Shown here: positions 34,088 to 43,009 of the stretch, piece after piece
Layout of the letters: each line of letters opens with the position of its first letter
Position numbering within the stretch: the stretch's first letter is position 1
NCBI GenBank assembly: GCA_017621415.1
Contig: JAGATD010000022.1
Location: 1 to 46,918, forward strand
Direction of reading: 5' to 3'
DNA from: Clostridia bacterium
GTDB lineage: Bacteria > Bacillota > Clostridia > Oscillospirales > CAG-272
Length of the DNA stretch: 46,918 nt
Translations under genes and position numbers: made by a program
Notes under the pieces: model-generated
What the model was told of the DNA's origin: nothing
The model's database searches: none
Seen by the model: only the letters and a program-made list of their open reading frames with translations

Positions 34088-34954
34088 ATGCAAACACTTT
34101 ACATAGACGTTTATTTTTTGATAAATTTTACTGTTGATTTTCTTGCATTGTATTTTTCTTCGGTGTTTTCAAAGGTACCAACAACAGCAAAAAGACTCGT
34201 TATCGCATCGCTTGTGGGCGCTCTTGCGGCATCTTTTATGATTTTTTTACCTGAGGTGCCGGCTTTGAAGCTGTTATGCTCAACCGCAACATTGACGCTT
34301 TGCGCATTTCTGGCTATAAAGAAGGTCAGTGTAAAAAGGCGTGTTCGTTTTTTAATTGCGTTTTTGGTTTTTGAAGCTATATCGGGCGGGTGCGTAAGCT
34401 TTTTATGGGGGATATTTGACAAATATTTTTATAGCGCTTTTTCTTCTATGGAAACCGTTCCCGTTAACAGAAAGCTGCTTTTATTTTCGGTTATTGTACT
34501 TATATTTATAGGAGTTTTTAAGATGATTGTTTCCTTCTTCTCTAACATTGCCTACGAGGGTGCTGCAAAAATTGAAATTTCGTTATTTGATAAAAAAATT
34601 ACGGCAGAAGCATTTATAGACAGCGGAAATCTAGCCGTTGACCCTATGGATATGCAGCCTATACTGTTTGTAAAGGAAGAGCTTGCGAGAGAGTTTATAC
34701 CCGAAGCAATTGTCGAGCTTAGAGATCCTGACGTATTAGATAGAAATGCAAGGAAAAAGATAAGACTTATACCCGTTTCAAGAGGTGATATCACTCATGT
34801 ATTAACGGGGGTAAAGCCGGACTGCGTAAAGATAATAGACGGAGAAAAGGAAGAAATTATTTCGGTAACAGTTGCGATAGATAAGGAAAAGGGAAACTAT
34901 GGCGGTTATCTTGCTTTAATTCCCTCTGGGGTTGTTAGTGATGCGAAAATTTAA
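34088..34954 (+). CDS. spoIIGA: Sporulation sigma-E factor-processing peptidase SpoIIGA
   Basis: Membrane protease of 288 aa that processes pro-sigma-E in the mother cell during endospore formation. The N-terminal half has about five membrane segments (residues ~5-165), starting YIDVYFLINFTVDFLALY, a family hallmark. The C-terminal half contains the DSGN motif (AFIDSGNLAVDP), the single aspartic-protease-like site. The start ATG at 34088 has AGGAG 6 bases upstream; the open frame upstream is not used. It overlaps sigE by 14 bases, as expected for this operon. Confidence 0.94.
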   Translation: MQTLYIDVYFLINFTVDFLALYFSSVFSKVPTTAKRLVIASLVGALAASFMIFLPEVPALKLLCSTATLTLCAFLAIKKVSVKRRVRFLIAFLVFEAISGGCVSFLWGIFDKYFYSAFSSMETVPVNRKLLLFSVIVLIFIGVFKMIVSFFSNIAYEGAAKIEISLFDKKITAEAFIDSGNLAVDPMDMQPILFVKEELAREFIPEAIVELRDPDVLDRNARKKIRLIPVSRGDITHVLTGVKPDCVKIIDGEKEEIISVTVAIDKEKGNYGGYLALIPSGVVSDAKI

Positions 34955-35657
34955 AAGTATCATTGCGTTTTTTAAAGGGCTTCGATTTAAGCTTGTAAAA
35001 AAAACGCACAGAAATGAAGTATATTATATAAACGGTAGTGAAACACTTCCCGCACCCCTTGATCAAAAGGATGAGGAGGAGATGATAAAAAATATTGAAA
35101 AACTTGAGGCGAGAAGCTCACTTATAGAGCATAACCTTAGGCTTGTCGCTTATATTGCCAAAAGGTTTGAAAATACAGGCGCAAACATAGAAGAGCTTAT
35201 TTCTATCGGCACCGTGGGACTGATAAAGGCTATATCCAGCTTTGATGCAGAAAAAAACATCCGTCTTGCAACCTATGCGTCTCGTTGTATTGAAAATGAA
35301 ATTCTTATGTTTATTCGAAAAACATCTACTCAAAGAAAAGAGGTTTCCATCGACGAGCCCTTATCTGTTGATTGGGATGGAAACGAGCTTTTGCTATCTG
35401 ACGTTTTGGGCAGCGAGGTAGATACTGTAACCCATGATATGGAGGAAGAAGAGGAGAGAAGAATTGTCAGGGAAGCTGTGGCGGGGCTTTCTGAGAGAGA
35501 AAGGATTATTATAGAGATGCGTTACGGACTATCCTCCGGTCGTGAGCTTACGCAAAAAGAGGTTGCGGATGCCCTGGGAATATCTCAAAGCTATATTTCG
35601 CGCCTTGAGAAAAAGATTATGAGCCGTCTTCGCAAAAAAATAGAGCAAAAGATTTGA
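34941..35657 (+). CDS. sigE: Sporulation sigma factor SigE precursor
   Basis: Mother-cell sigma factor, 238 aa. The hydrophobic/basic pro-sequence (MRKFKSIIAFFKGLRFKLVK) precedes EVYYINGSE, the expected SpoIIGA cleavage neighbourhood. Region 2 has NLRLVAYIAKRFENTGANIEE and IRLATYASRCIENEILMFIRK; region 4 has ELTQKEVADALGISQSYISRLEKKI. Core segments DWDGNELLLSDVLG are near identical to known SigE. The ATG at 34941 is used; a GTG one codon earlier is possible. SigG, its usual neighbour, does not follow. Confidence 0.97.
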   Translation: MRKFKSIIAFFKGLRFKLVKKTHRNEVYYINGSETLPAPLDQKDEEEMIKNIEKLEARSSLIEHNLRLVAYIAKRFENTGANIEELISIGTVGLIKAISSFDAEKNIRLATYASRCIENEILMFIRKTSTQRKEVSIDEPLSVDWDGNELLLSDVLGSEVDTVTHDMEEEEERRIVREAVAGLSERERIIIEMRYGLSSGRELTQKEVADALGISQSYISRLEKKIMSRLRKKIEQKI

Positions 35658-35675
35658 TTTTTTTTAAGAAAACTA

Positions 35676-35704
35676 TTGCAAAAGAGAAAAATGTGTGTTA
35701 TAAT
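35676..35704 (+). promoter_or_regulatory. Promoter of rpmE
   Basis: TTGCAA (35676-35681), 17 bases, TATAAT (35699-35704), about 40 bases before the rpmE ATG. Confidence 0.78.
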
Positions 35705-35745
35705 AGAGTGCAATAAAATGATTATAAATGTAAAGAGGTGTTAAA

Positions 35746-35955
35746 ATGAAGGCCGGAATACATCCCGAATACCAGGAAGCTACCATCAAGTGTGCTTGCG
35801 GCGAGACTGTTAAGACTCACTCCGTTAAGGGTGATATGAACGTAGAAATCTGCTCCAAGTGCCACCCCTTCTATACAGGTAAGCAGAAGTTCGTTGATGC
35901 AGGCGGACGTCTTGATAAGTTCAAGAAGCGTCTTGCAATGGTTAACAATAAGTAA
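35746..35955 (+). CDS. rpmE: 50S ribosomal protein L31 (zinc-binding form)
   Basis: Ribosomal protein L31, 69 aa, of the zinc-binding (C+) type. The metal ligands are in CACGE near residue 16 and [10 protein letters not shown] near residue 37, and the family start MKAGIHPEY is intact. It is a one-gene unit with its own promoter and terminator between sigE and hflX. The ribosome site is AAGAGGTG. Confidence 0.97.
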   Translation: MKAGIHPEYQEATIKCACGETVKTHSVKGDMNVEICSKCHPFYTGKQKFVDAGGRLDKFKKRLAMVNNK

Positions 35956-35965
35956 TCATTGAACA

Positions 35966-36003
35966 ATAAAAGAGCGCAGGATTTTCTTCCTCGCTCTTTT
36001 TGT
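35966..36003 (+). terminator. Intrinsic terminator of rpmE
   Basis: AAAAGAGCG (35968-35976) pairs with CGCTCTTTT (35992-36000), running into a T-run. It ends about 20 bases before the hflX start codon. Confidence 0.85.
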
Positions 36004-36020
36004 TCTATACGGGAATTGAT

Positions 36021-37283
36021 ATGAGTGAAATTGATTTTGTAAAAAGCTATGCTATTCTTGTCGGAATTGCAGAAAGCGGAAGCGATGTTAAGTCTGTAGA
36101 GTCATCTCTTGATGAGCTTTCGAGACTTCTTGATACCGCCGGCGGTGAGGTTTTTGCCAGGGTAATACAGGTTAAAGAGAGCTTTGACCCCCGTACCTGC
36201 ATTGGCAGCGGTAAGGTTAAAGAAATTTCCGAGTTATGTAAGAATAACGCAATAGACCTTGTGGTTTTTGATTTTGAGCTTTCTCCTGCTCAGATACGTA
36301 ATCTTGAAGAGGATATAGGAGAGGATGTCAGAGTTATCGACCGCAGTATGCTTATTCTTGACATATTTGCGCTACATGCCGTAACAGGCGAGGGAAAGCT
36401 GCAGGTTGAGCTTGCTCAGCTTAAATATTCAGCACCAAGGCTTATGGGACACGGTAAGGATATGTCGCGTCTCGGAGGCGGAATAGGTACAAGAGGACCG
36501 GGAGAAACTAAGCTTGAGAGTGACAGGAGGCATTTAAAGGAAAAGGTTGCTATCCTCGAGCGCAGGCTTGCCGAGCTTGAGCATAACAGAGATGTTATGA
36601 GAGCGCAGAGAGATAGGTCCGGGCTTATTAAAATAGCGCTTGTTGGATATACCAACGCAGGAAAGTCGACACTTCTAAATGCTATGACAGGGGCTGATGT
36701 GCTTTCTGAGGACAAGCTGTTTGCCACCCTTGATCCGACTACAAGAAAGCTTGAGCTTCCCGGCGGTGAAACAGTCCTTTTAACCGATACTGTCGGCTTT
36801 GTCAGAAAGCTTCCGCACCATTTGGTAAACGCATTTAAGTCAACTCTTGATGAAGTCAGATACGCAGATATACTTCTTATTGTATCCGATGTAAATGACC
36901 CGGAGGCAGAGGAGCATATTGAGGTCGCAGAATCGGTTATAGATGAACTTGGCGCATCGGACAAGCCGAAACTGTATGTTTTCAATAAATGCGATTTATT
37001 ACAGGGCAGAATTCCGAATTTTGAATCGGATACAAGGGTGTTAGTGTCGGGTGAAACCAAGGAAGGTCTTGATACGCTTCTTTCAATGATTGAAGCCTCA
37101 ATACTTAAATTTAAGCGTAAATACACCCTTTTGCTACCGTATTCCGAGCAGGCAACCTTAAGCTTTCTTTATGATAATTACTCTGTTGAAAGCGTTGATT
37201 ACGAGGAAGATGGAATAAAAATATCCTGTGTGCTCGACGAACGCGGCTCGGGTGTTGTCAAAAAATATATTATTTTGGAGTAG
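36021..37283 (+). CDS. hflX: GTPase HflX
   Basis: Ribosome-associated GTPase, 420 aa, that splits stalled ribosomes. The N-terminal HflX domain has RTCIGSGKVKEI, FDFELSPAQIRNLE, and the RLGGGIGTRGPGETKLESDRR signature. The G domain has GYTNAGKST (G1), DTVGFVRKLPHHLVNAFKSTLDE (G3 region) and FNKCDLL (G4). The start at 36021 follows a weak GGGA site, only 20 bases after the rpmE terminator; no promoter was seen, so it may be read through. The YigZ-type gene follows after 3 bp. Confidence 0.96.
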   Translation: MSEIDFVKSYAILVGIAESGSDVKSVESSLDELSRLLDTAGGEVFARVIQVKESFDPRTCIGSGKVKEISELCKNNAIDLVVFDFELSPAQIRNLEEDIGEDVRVIDRSMLILDIFALHAVTGEGKLQVELAQLKYSAPRLMGHGKDMSRLGGGIGTRGPGETKLESDRRHLKEKVAILERRLAELEHNRDVMRAQRDRSGLIKIALVGYTNAGKSTLLNAMTGADVLSEDKLFATLDPTTRKLELPGGETVLLTDTVGFVRKLPHHLVNAFKSTLDEVRYADILLIVSDVNDPEAEEHIEVAESVIDELGASDKPKLYVFNKCDLLQGRIPNFESDTRVLVSGETKEGLDTLLSMIEASILKFKRKYTLLLPYSEQATLSFLYDNYSVESVDYEEDGIKISCVLDERGSGVVKKYIILE

Positions 37284-37286
37284 GTC

Positions 37287-37904
37287 TTGGAAAGCTATAT
37301 AACGATAAAGGAACGCGCATCCTTTGAATACGAGGATAGAAAATCGGTGTTTATTGCCGATGCTATGCCTGTTTCAACAGAAGCCGATGCACTTTCATTT
37401 TTGGAATATGTTAAGAAGAAATACCCTGATGCAAGACATCATGTTTATGCCTATGTTCTTCGCGAAAATTCAATAATGCGTTTCTCTGATGACCACGAGC
37501 CGCAGGGTACAGCAGGAATGCCGGTCCTTGATGTGATACGCAAAAACGGCTGCACAGATACCGTTATTGTTGTTACAAGATATTTCGGCGGAACTCTGCT
37601 TGGCACCGGCGGACTTGTTCGTGCTTATACTTCGGCAGCCATCGGGGCTCTTAACGCGGCGGGAATTATTAAATATGATATTTACTGCGATGTTGAATTT
37701 TCAGTCAGCTATTCCGACCATGGCAAGATTAATTCAACATTGTTTTCTCTCGGATTTAGGACAGATGATACAATTTTTGGAGCGGATGTGAAAATCGTAG
37801 GCAGAATTGAGAAATCTAAGGTCGATATTCTCCAAAATTCATTAACAGAGATAACATCAGGCAGATGTAAAATAGAGATTTTAGGCGAAAAATTTGATTT
37901 CTGA
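37287..37904 (+). CDS. YigZ/IMPACT family protein
   Basis: Protein of 205 aa of the UPF0029/IMPACT family. The family motif DARHHVYAYVLRENSIMRFSDDHEPQGTAGMPVL is clear at residues ~50-85, followed by VTRYFGGTLLGTGGLVRAY. The C-terminal domain resembles an EF-G-like fold. The biochemical function is unknown; eukaryotic IMPACT relatives regulate translation. The start is a TTG at 37287 with GGAG 6 bases upstream; no ATG is available nearby. It is 3 bp after hflX. Confidence 0.9.
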   Translation: MESYITIKERASFEYEDRKSVFIADAMPVSTEADALSFLEYVKKKYPDARHHVYAYVLRENSIMRFSDDHEPQGTAGMPVLDVIRKNGCTDTVIVVTRYFGGTLLGTGGLVRAYTSAAIGALNAAGIIKYDIYCDVEFSVSYSDHGKINSTLFSLGFRTDDTIFGADVKIVGRIEKSKVDILQNSLTEITSGRCKIEILGEKFDF

Positions 37905-37980
37905 AAAAATAACAGAAAAATAAAAGTGTTTTCGTTAAATAAAACGTATATTATTAGAAAAGGGGAAAGGAGGAGCTTTT

Positions 37981-39750
37981 ATGATAAGTAAAGAAACCAT
38001 AGAGCAGGTTTTAATGCGCAATGACATAGAGTCGCTTATAGGAAGCTATGTTAATTTAAGGCGTGCCGGCTCCAATTTAAAGGGACTTTGTCCTTTCCAT
38101 AGTGAAAAAACGCCCTCCTTCACGGTTTATCCTGCTGAAAATAGCTTTTATTGCTTCGGCTGCGGTGTTGGCGGAGACGCAATAACCTTTATCAGAAAAC
38201 GCGAAAACCTTGATTATCCCGATGCGGTAGAATTTCTTGCTAACAGAGCGGGTATAACGATTGTTCGCGATGAATCTCCCGGTAAATATGCCGGGGCTCC
38301 AAAGTTTGATAAAGCAAAAATGCTTAAAATGAATGTCGACGCGGCAAAGTTCTTTCATAATCAGCTTTTTTCAGATACACCGGATGCTAAGCAAGCTCTT
38401 TCGTACTTTACAAATTCACGTGGTCTGTCGCTTGCGACAATTAAGCATTTCGGACTTGGCTTTGCCCCGAACAGCTTTGATGTATTTTCTAAATACATGC
38501 TTTCCCGCGGATATACCTATGACGAGCTCGTCGCAGGATTCCTTTGCGGCAGGAGCGATCGCGGAACATATTACGATGCTTTCAGAAACAGGGTAATGTT
38601 TCCGATAATTGATGTATCGGGTAATGTTATCGCATTTGGCGGGCGAGTAATGGATGACTCAAAACCCAAGTATAAAAATTCCTCGGATACTCCTGTTTTT
38701 AAAAAATCCCGTAACCTTTTCGCTCTCAATTTTGCAAGGCTTTCCTGTGAGGAAAGCTTGATACTTTGCGAGGGGTATATGGATGTAATAGCTCTTCATT
38801 CCGCAGGCTTTACAAATGCCGTTGCGACTTTGGGTACCGCCATAACGGCAGAGCAGGCAAGGATGATGAGCAGATATACCAAAAAAGTGATTATCTCATA
38901 CGATGCCGACGAGGCAGGTCAAAAGGCTGCCATGCGTGCAATCAAAATGCTTGGCGACGTTGGACTCGACGTAACTATACTTAAGATTCCCGGGGCAAAA
39001 GACCCCGACGAATATATAAAATCAAACGGCTCGGACAAGTTTAAACGTCTGCTTGAAAGCTCTAAATCCAGGTTCGATTATAATATGGAAAACATACTTT
39101 CAAAGTATGATATTAATGTTTCGGCTGACAAAATAAAAGCAAGCCGTGAGCTTGTAAAACTCATTTCCGAAACTTATTCTTTGGCAGAACGTGATATTTA
39201 TATACAGATTGTTTCTAAAGCCCTTCAATTGGAACCAAAGAGCATAAAGGATGATGTTGACCGTGCCATTGCGGCAAGGCAAAGGACGAGAAAAAAGGAA
39301 GAGTCCCAAAAGGTAAAGCAGGATGCTATCGGATATTCCGACAGGGTCAATCGGGATTATATTAAAGCTCCCGCTGTCGCAAAGAACGAGGAGCACGTGC
39401 TTGGACTTCTGTTTTATTATCCCGAATACAGAAAAAAGGTCTTTGATGAGGCGCTTCTTTCCGCTGATGATTTCTTCACCGACCTCAATCGCAGATTTTT
39501 TGTCTTTCTTGAAGAAAGATATAAGGCGTCTGACGATTCCTTGTACGGCATGAACGAAGTGTTCAACGAGGAGGAGATCGGCCGTGCAATGAAGATGAAG
39601 ACGTTAAGGATGCAGCTTTCTAACAGTCCGGAGATACTTTTGGACTCCATAAAAACGCTTAAAGCCGGTGTGAAAAAGAAAAACTCCGAATCAGCAAATA
39701 CCTATGAGGCTCTTAATGAGCTTATTAAAGATAAAAATGTGAGGAAATAA
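37981..39750 (+). CDS. dnaG: DNA primase DnaG
   Basis: Primase of 589 aa. The N-terminal CHC2 zinc finger is [26 protein letters not shown]. The catalytic TOPRIM region has [15 protein letters not shown] and [12 protein letters not shown], and the RNA polymerase domain has [18 protein letters not shown]. The C-terminal ~150 residues are the DnaB-binding region. It sits directly before rpoD, the usual macromolecular synthesis operon order without rpsU. A GGAGGAG ribosome site precedes the ATG. Confidence 0.97.
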   Translation: MISKETIEQVLMRNDIESLIGSYVNLRRAGSNLKGLCPFHSEKTPSFTVYPAENSFYCFGCGVGGDAITFIRKRENLDYPDAVEFLANRAGITIVRDESPGKYAGAPKFDKAKMLKMNVDAAKFFHNQLFSDTPDAKQALSYFTNSRGLSLATIKHFGLGFAPNSFDVFSKYMLSRGYTYDELVAGFLCGRSDRGTYYDAFRNRVMFPIIDVSGNVIAFGGRVMDDSKPKYKNSSDTPVFKKSRNLFALNFARLSCEESLILCEGYMDVIALHSAGFTNAVATLGTAITAEQARMMSRYTKKVIISYDADEAGQKAAMRAIKMLGDVGLDVTILKIPGAKDPDEYIKSNGSDKFKRLLESSKSRFDYNMENILSKYDINVSADKIKASRELVKLISETYSLAERDIYIQIVSKALQLEPKSIKDDVDRAIAARQRTRKKEESQKVKQDAIGYSDRVNRDYIKAPAVAKNEEHVLGLLFYYPEYRKKVFDEALLSADDFFTDLNRRFFVFLEERYKASDDSLYGMNEVFNEEEIGRAMKMKTLRMQLSNSPEILLDSIKTLKAGVKKKNSESANTYEALNELIKDKNVRK

Positions 39751-39752
39751 AA

Positions 39753-40817
39753 ATGAGACGTGACAAAATTGATGTAAACGAGTTTATCGATTCTAAAAGC
39801 GACGGTATCGTTAATTCCGATATTATGAAGGCTCTTGAGGATATTGATTATGATATTGTTCAGGCAGACCTTGATTCGGCTAATCCCGACGATATCGAAA
39901 ACGAGGATTTTAAAGAGATTGAGCAGGATGCCAGAGCATTTGACTCTGCCGAAAATATTGAAAAGCTCTTCTCCCAAGAAGGTCTTGCGATTGATGACCC
40001 TGTTCGTATGTATCTTAAAGAGATCGGTAAAATTCCTCTTCTTACTCCTGAGCGCGAAACCTATCTTGCCGAGCAGATTTCTGTTGGAAATAAGGCTGCA
40101 AAGGACGAGCTTATCGAGGCAAACCTCCGCCTTGTTGTAAGTATTGCCAAGCGCCATGTAGGTAAGGGAATGTACTTCCTCGATCTTATCCAGGAGGGTA
40201 ATCTCGGTCTTATCAAGGCTGTTGAAAAATTTGATTATCAAAAGGGATATAAATTCTCAACATATGCTACCTGGTGGATAAGACAGGCGATAACAAGAGC
40301 TATCGCAGACCAGGCAAGAACGATTCGTATCCCTGTTCATATGGTTGAAACCATTCACAAGGTTTCAAGAAAGGCAAGAGAGCTTCTTCAGGAATACGGA
40401 CGCGAGCCTACCACAGACGAGATTGCAAGAGCGCTTGATATGACTCCCGAAAAGGTTAGGGAAATAATGAAGATAGCTCAGGACCCCGTTTCACTCGAAA
40501 CCCCCATAGGCGAAGAGGAGGACAGCCATCTTGGCGACTTTGTTGAGGACAACGATTCTCCCGCACCCTCTGACAGCGCATCATATTCGCTTCTTCGCGA
40601 GCAGCTTTGCAACATTCTTCATACACTTACTCCCAGAGAAGAGCAGGTTATTAAGCTTCGCTTTGGACTTGAGGACGGCAGACCCAGAACTCTTGAAGAG
40701 GTTGGTAAGAAATTTGAAATTACCAGAGAACGTATAAGACAGATAGAGGCTAAGGCTCTTCGTAAGCTCAGACATCCGTCTCGTTCAAAAACACTTAAGG
40801 ATTATTTGTCGAATTAA
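39753..40817 (+). CDS. rpoD: Principal sigma factor RpoD/SigA
   Basis: Housekeeping sigma factor, 354 aa. Region 1.2 starts [17 protein letters not shown]; region 2 has [55 protein letters not shown]; region 4.2 has [27 protein letters not shown]. Region 1.1 is short and acidic. It begins 2 bp after dnaG, so translation is coupled; no internal promoter is obvious. Confidence 0.98.
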   Translation: MRRDKIDVNEFIDSKSDGIVNSDIMKALEDIDYDIVQADLDSANPDDIENEDFKEIEQDARAFDSAENIEKLFSQEGLAIDDPVRMYLKEIGKIPLLTPERETYLAEQISVGNKAAKDELIEANLRLVVSIAKRHVGKGMYFLDLIQEGNLGLIKAVEKFDYQKGYKFSTYATWWIRQAITRAIADQARTIRIPVHMVETIHKVSRKARELLQEYGREPTTDEIARALDMTPEKVREIMKIAQDPVSLETPIGEEEDSHLGDFVEDNDSPAPSDSASYSLLREQLCNILHTLTPREEQVIKLRFGLEDGRPRTLEEVGKKFEITRERIRQIEAKALRKLRHPSRSKTLKDYLSN

Positions 40818-40823
40818 ATTTAA

Positions 40824-40866
40824 TTTTGCACAAATTTTTGTTGTTGTTTTTGTACACTTTTTAAAC
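40824..40866 (+). terminator. Weak terminator after rpoD
   Basis: TGCACAAA and TTTGTACA can pair with one mismatch around a U-rich loop, followed by CTTTTTT. This would be an AT-rich, weak hairpin, so the call is tentative. Confidence 0.35.
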
Positions 40867-40867
40867 T

Positions 40868-40911
40868 AAAGTCAAGATAATTTCAGTATGACCCAAATTT
40901 CTCTTGACTTT
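40868..40911. repeat. Inverted repeat overlapping the lipoprotein promoter
   Basis: AAAGTCAAGA (40868-40877) and TCTTGACTTT (40902-40911) are perfect 10-base inverted copies separated by 24 bases. The right copy contains the -35 box of the lipoprotein promoter. It could be an operator; no hairpin terminator function is apparent. Confidence 0.6.
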
Positions 40912-40932
40912 AATATATATATAATGTAAAAT
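40904..40932 (+). promoter_or_regulatory. Promoter of lipoprotein-wzz-kinase operon
   Basis: TTGACT (40904-40909), a 17-base AT-rich spacer, TAAAAT (40927-40932), 40 bases before the lipoprotein ATG. Confidence 0.7.
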
Positions 40933-40972
40933 AATATGGTGAAATGATTTGTTCCCGCGGAGGTTTAATTTT

Positions 40973-42148
40973 ATGAGTAAAAAGAAGATTTTTTCGTTGA
41001 TTCTCTGTATAGTTTGCTTTGCAACACTGCTTGTCAGCTGCGCAGAGGACGATGATAATCAGTTTTGGCTTGATAAATACAAGGAGATGAACAAGGGTCA
41101 GCCCGAGGTTGTTGAGACTGTTGACATCGACTTTTACATAATCAAGGGCGAGGGTATGTCCGAGGATGACAGAATTACAAAAGCTGTTCAGGACAAAATT
41201 AACCAGTCGCTTAATGCTAAATACCACACCAATATTAACATAAAGTATATCAGCGAGTCTGATTATGCCTCAACGGTTAACGGCTTTACCGAAGAGACGT
41301 CGGGCATAGTTCTTATCAATTCAGAAGAGACTATGGATGTTCTCAGCGGTAAGCTGGTGGATCTTTATCCCTATATTCACGGTGATGGCTATAAGACTGA
41401 GGGATTCGGTCAGCTTAACAAGCAGATTTCCTCAACTCTTATGAACGCAGCTATTGTTGAAGAGCGCGGTGTAGAGAAGCTGTTCTGCGTTCCTAACAAC
41501 CATGTTATTGGCAGCTACGAGCTTATTGTTATTGATAAGCAACTTGCTTTCGAAGCAGGATATCCTTATTCCGAGACCGAGTTTAAGTCCTTAAATACCT
41601 GGAGCTCCACCGAAGATCTGAGAATTAAGGCCGGACTTATCGGTGATGAATTTAATAATGTTGACTATAAGGACTACAATCCCGCATCCGGAGCCGTTGT
41701 TACAAGAATTATTAATGCTCCCTACAAGGCAATTGCTGAGATTGAAAATCAAGGATATGTAGTTAATGTTGCTAAATATCCCGAAGCTGATAGTGCTGAG
41801 GTATATTCCTCTGCCTTTGCTGTTCTTAATGCGGCTCCAAAGGTTTATGTAGCCGACAATACCACAGTAGAAAAGGTTGTTGCGCTTGATACATACAAGC
41901 TTCGCGCTATGCAGGTTATATACGCAATCAATACAGACTCTAATATCAGAAATCTTATGCTCTACGGAGTTGAAAATATTAACTATTCCATTGATTCCAT
42001 AACTCAAACCGTTGTTCCTAATGCTGATAAGCCCTATGATATGAAGCTCGAATATACAGGTGACGTATTTAAGGCGCTCTATTCCGAAAAATGGACTAAG
42101 GAAGACTATGACAACGGTCTTCTCCAGAATAAGGATTCTGAAAAGTAA
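40973..42148 (+). CDS. Lipoprotein, possibly solute-binding-like
   Basis: Secreted lipoprotein of 391 aa. A lysine-rich start (MSKKKIFS), a hydrophobic core and an LVSC lipobox near residue 26 give a clear signal peptide II. The mature part begins acidic (AEDDDNQFW). Residues ~50-90 (VDIDFYIIKGEG...INIKYISESDY) resemble the N-terminus of extracellular solute-binding proteins, but I cannot confirm this. It heads the operon with the Wzz-like and BY-kinase genes, suggesting a link to a surface polysaccharide. Its function is unknown. The ATG at 40973 has GGAGG 9 bases upstream. Confidence 0.7.
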   Translation: MSKKKIFSLILCIVCFATLLVSCAEDDDNQFWLDKYKEMNKGQPEVVETVDIDFYIIKGEGMSEDDRITKAVQDKINQSLNAKYHTNINIKYISESDYASTVNGFTEETSGIVLINSEETMDVLSGKLVDLYPYIHGDGYKTEGFGQLNKQISSTLMNAAIVEERGVEKLFCVPNNHVIGSYELIVIDKQLAFEAGYPYSETEFKSLNTWSSTEDLRIKAGLIGDEFNNVDYKDYNPASGAVVTRIINAPYKAIAEIENQGYVVNVAKYPEADSAEVYSSAFAVLNAAPKVYVADNTTVEKVVALDTYKLRAMQVIYAINTDSNIRNLMLYGVENINYSIDSITQTVVPNADKPYDMKLEYTGDVFKALYSEKWTKEDYDNGLLQNKDSEK

Positions 42149-42153
42149 TTTTT

Positions 42154-42183
42154 AGAGAGTTTTCACTTTTGTGAGGACTCTCT
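42154..42183 (+). other. Strong intergenic hairpin without U-run
   Basis: A 13-bp stem (42154-42166 with 42171-42183, two G-U wobbles) and TTTT loop lies between the lipoprotein and wzz-like genes. It is followed by ATTCCTGC rather than a T-run, so it is not a standard terminator. It may be an attenuator, an mRNA processing or a stability element. Confidence 0.6.
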
Positions 42184-42263
42184 ATTCCTGCAAAATAAGT
42201 AGTATATAAGGTGTTAGAGTGCCTCGGTAGTACTCTTATCTCAAAACAACACGGAGAAAAACG

Positions 42264-42986
42264 ATGAAAAAGCAAAACGGTGAAATCACTATAAAAGAAT
42301 TAATAAATATTTTCATTCCAAAGCTATGGTTTATTCTTTTGGTTGCTGTATTGTGTTCGGCTTTGCTTGGTGTATTCACCTCTATGAAAAAGGATACATA
42401 TACATCTACCTGCACACTTTCTATGGGAAAAACCCCTCTTGACAATGCAGGTTCAAGCAATACAGGTATTAATTCTGCCGAGATTGAGGCTATGCGTAAC
42501 ATGATAGAGAGCTCGGTATACATTCTTCAGAGCGCAAGCTTTTGTGAGGATGTTTACGAAAAGCTCAATGAGCAGTATGACGAGTATTCCAATGTTAAAG
42601 TTTCCGATATTCAAAAAATGCTGTCTGTTACTCTTCTCGGTGAAGCGACATTCTTTTCTATTCATGCGAAAAGCGGTGATCCAAAGCTTTCTCAGGCTAT
42701 AGCGGGAATTGTTTACACCGAGTTCCCGAGGGCATATATGGAGCGCTTTGATTACGCTATTAGGATTACAGGAAATCTTAATTATCCCGAAATTCCCTCA
42801 ACGCCTGATAATAAAAATGTTATGAGAAATGCTGTAATCGGTTTTGTAGGCGGCGCTCTTGTTTCTGCTCTTTTAGTATTCCTTATCGTTAAGTTTGACG
42901 TAATTATCAGAAGCAGAGAAAAGATTGAAGAGAACTTTGATCTTCCTGTTCTTGGTGTTATTCCCAGGCTGGATCCTGATGATTAA
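42264..42986 (+). CDS. Wzz-type polysaccharide chain-length regulator / BY-kinase modulator
   Basis: Membrane protein of 240 aa with the layout of YveK/CapA-type transmembrane modulators: an N-terminal TM segment (residues ~22-40), a large extracytoplasmic domain, and a second TM segment near residues 190-215. The C-terminal end carries a short cytoplasmic tail (FDLPVLGVIPRLDPDD), which typically interacts with the BY-kinase. Such proteins control polymerisation of surface polysaccharides. The gene for the kinase follows 23 bp downstream. The ATG is preceded by CGGAGA. Confidence 0.88.
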   Translation: MKKQNGEITIKELINIFIPKLWFILLVAVLCSALLGVFTSMKKDTYTSTCTLSMGKTPLDNAGSSNTGINSAEIEAMRNMIESSVYILQSASFCEDVYEKLNEQYDEYSNVKVSDIQKMLSVTLLGEATFFSIHAKSGDPKLSQAIAGIVYTEFPRAYMERFDYAIRITGNLNYPEIPSTPDNKNVMRNAVIGFVGGALVSALLVFLIVKFDVIIRSREKIEENFDLPVLGVIPRLDPDD

Positions 42987-43009
42987 GTGTTTTGTGGAAA
43001 GGATCGACT

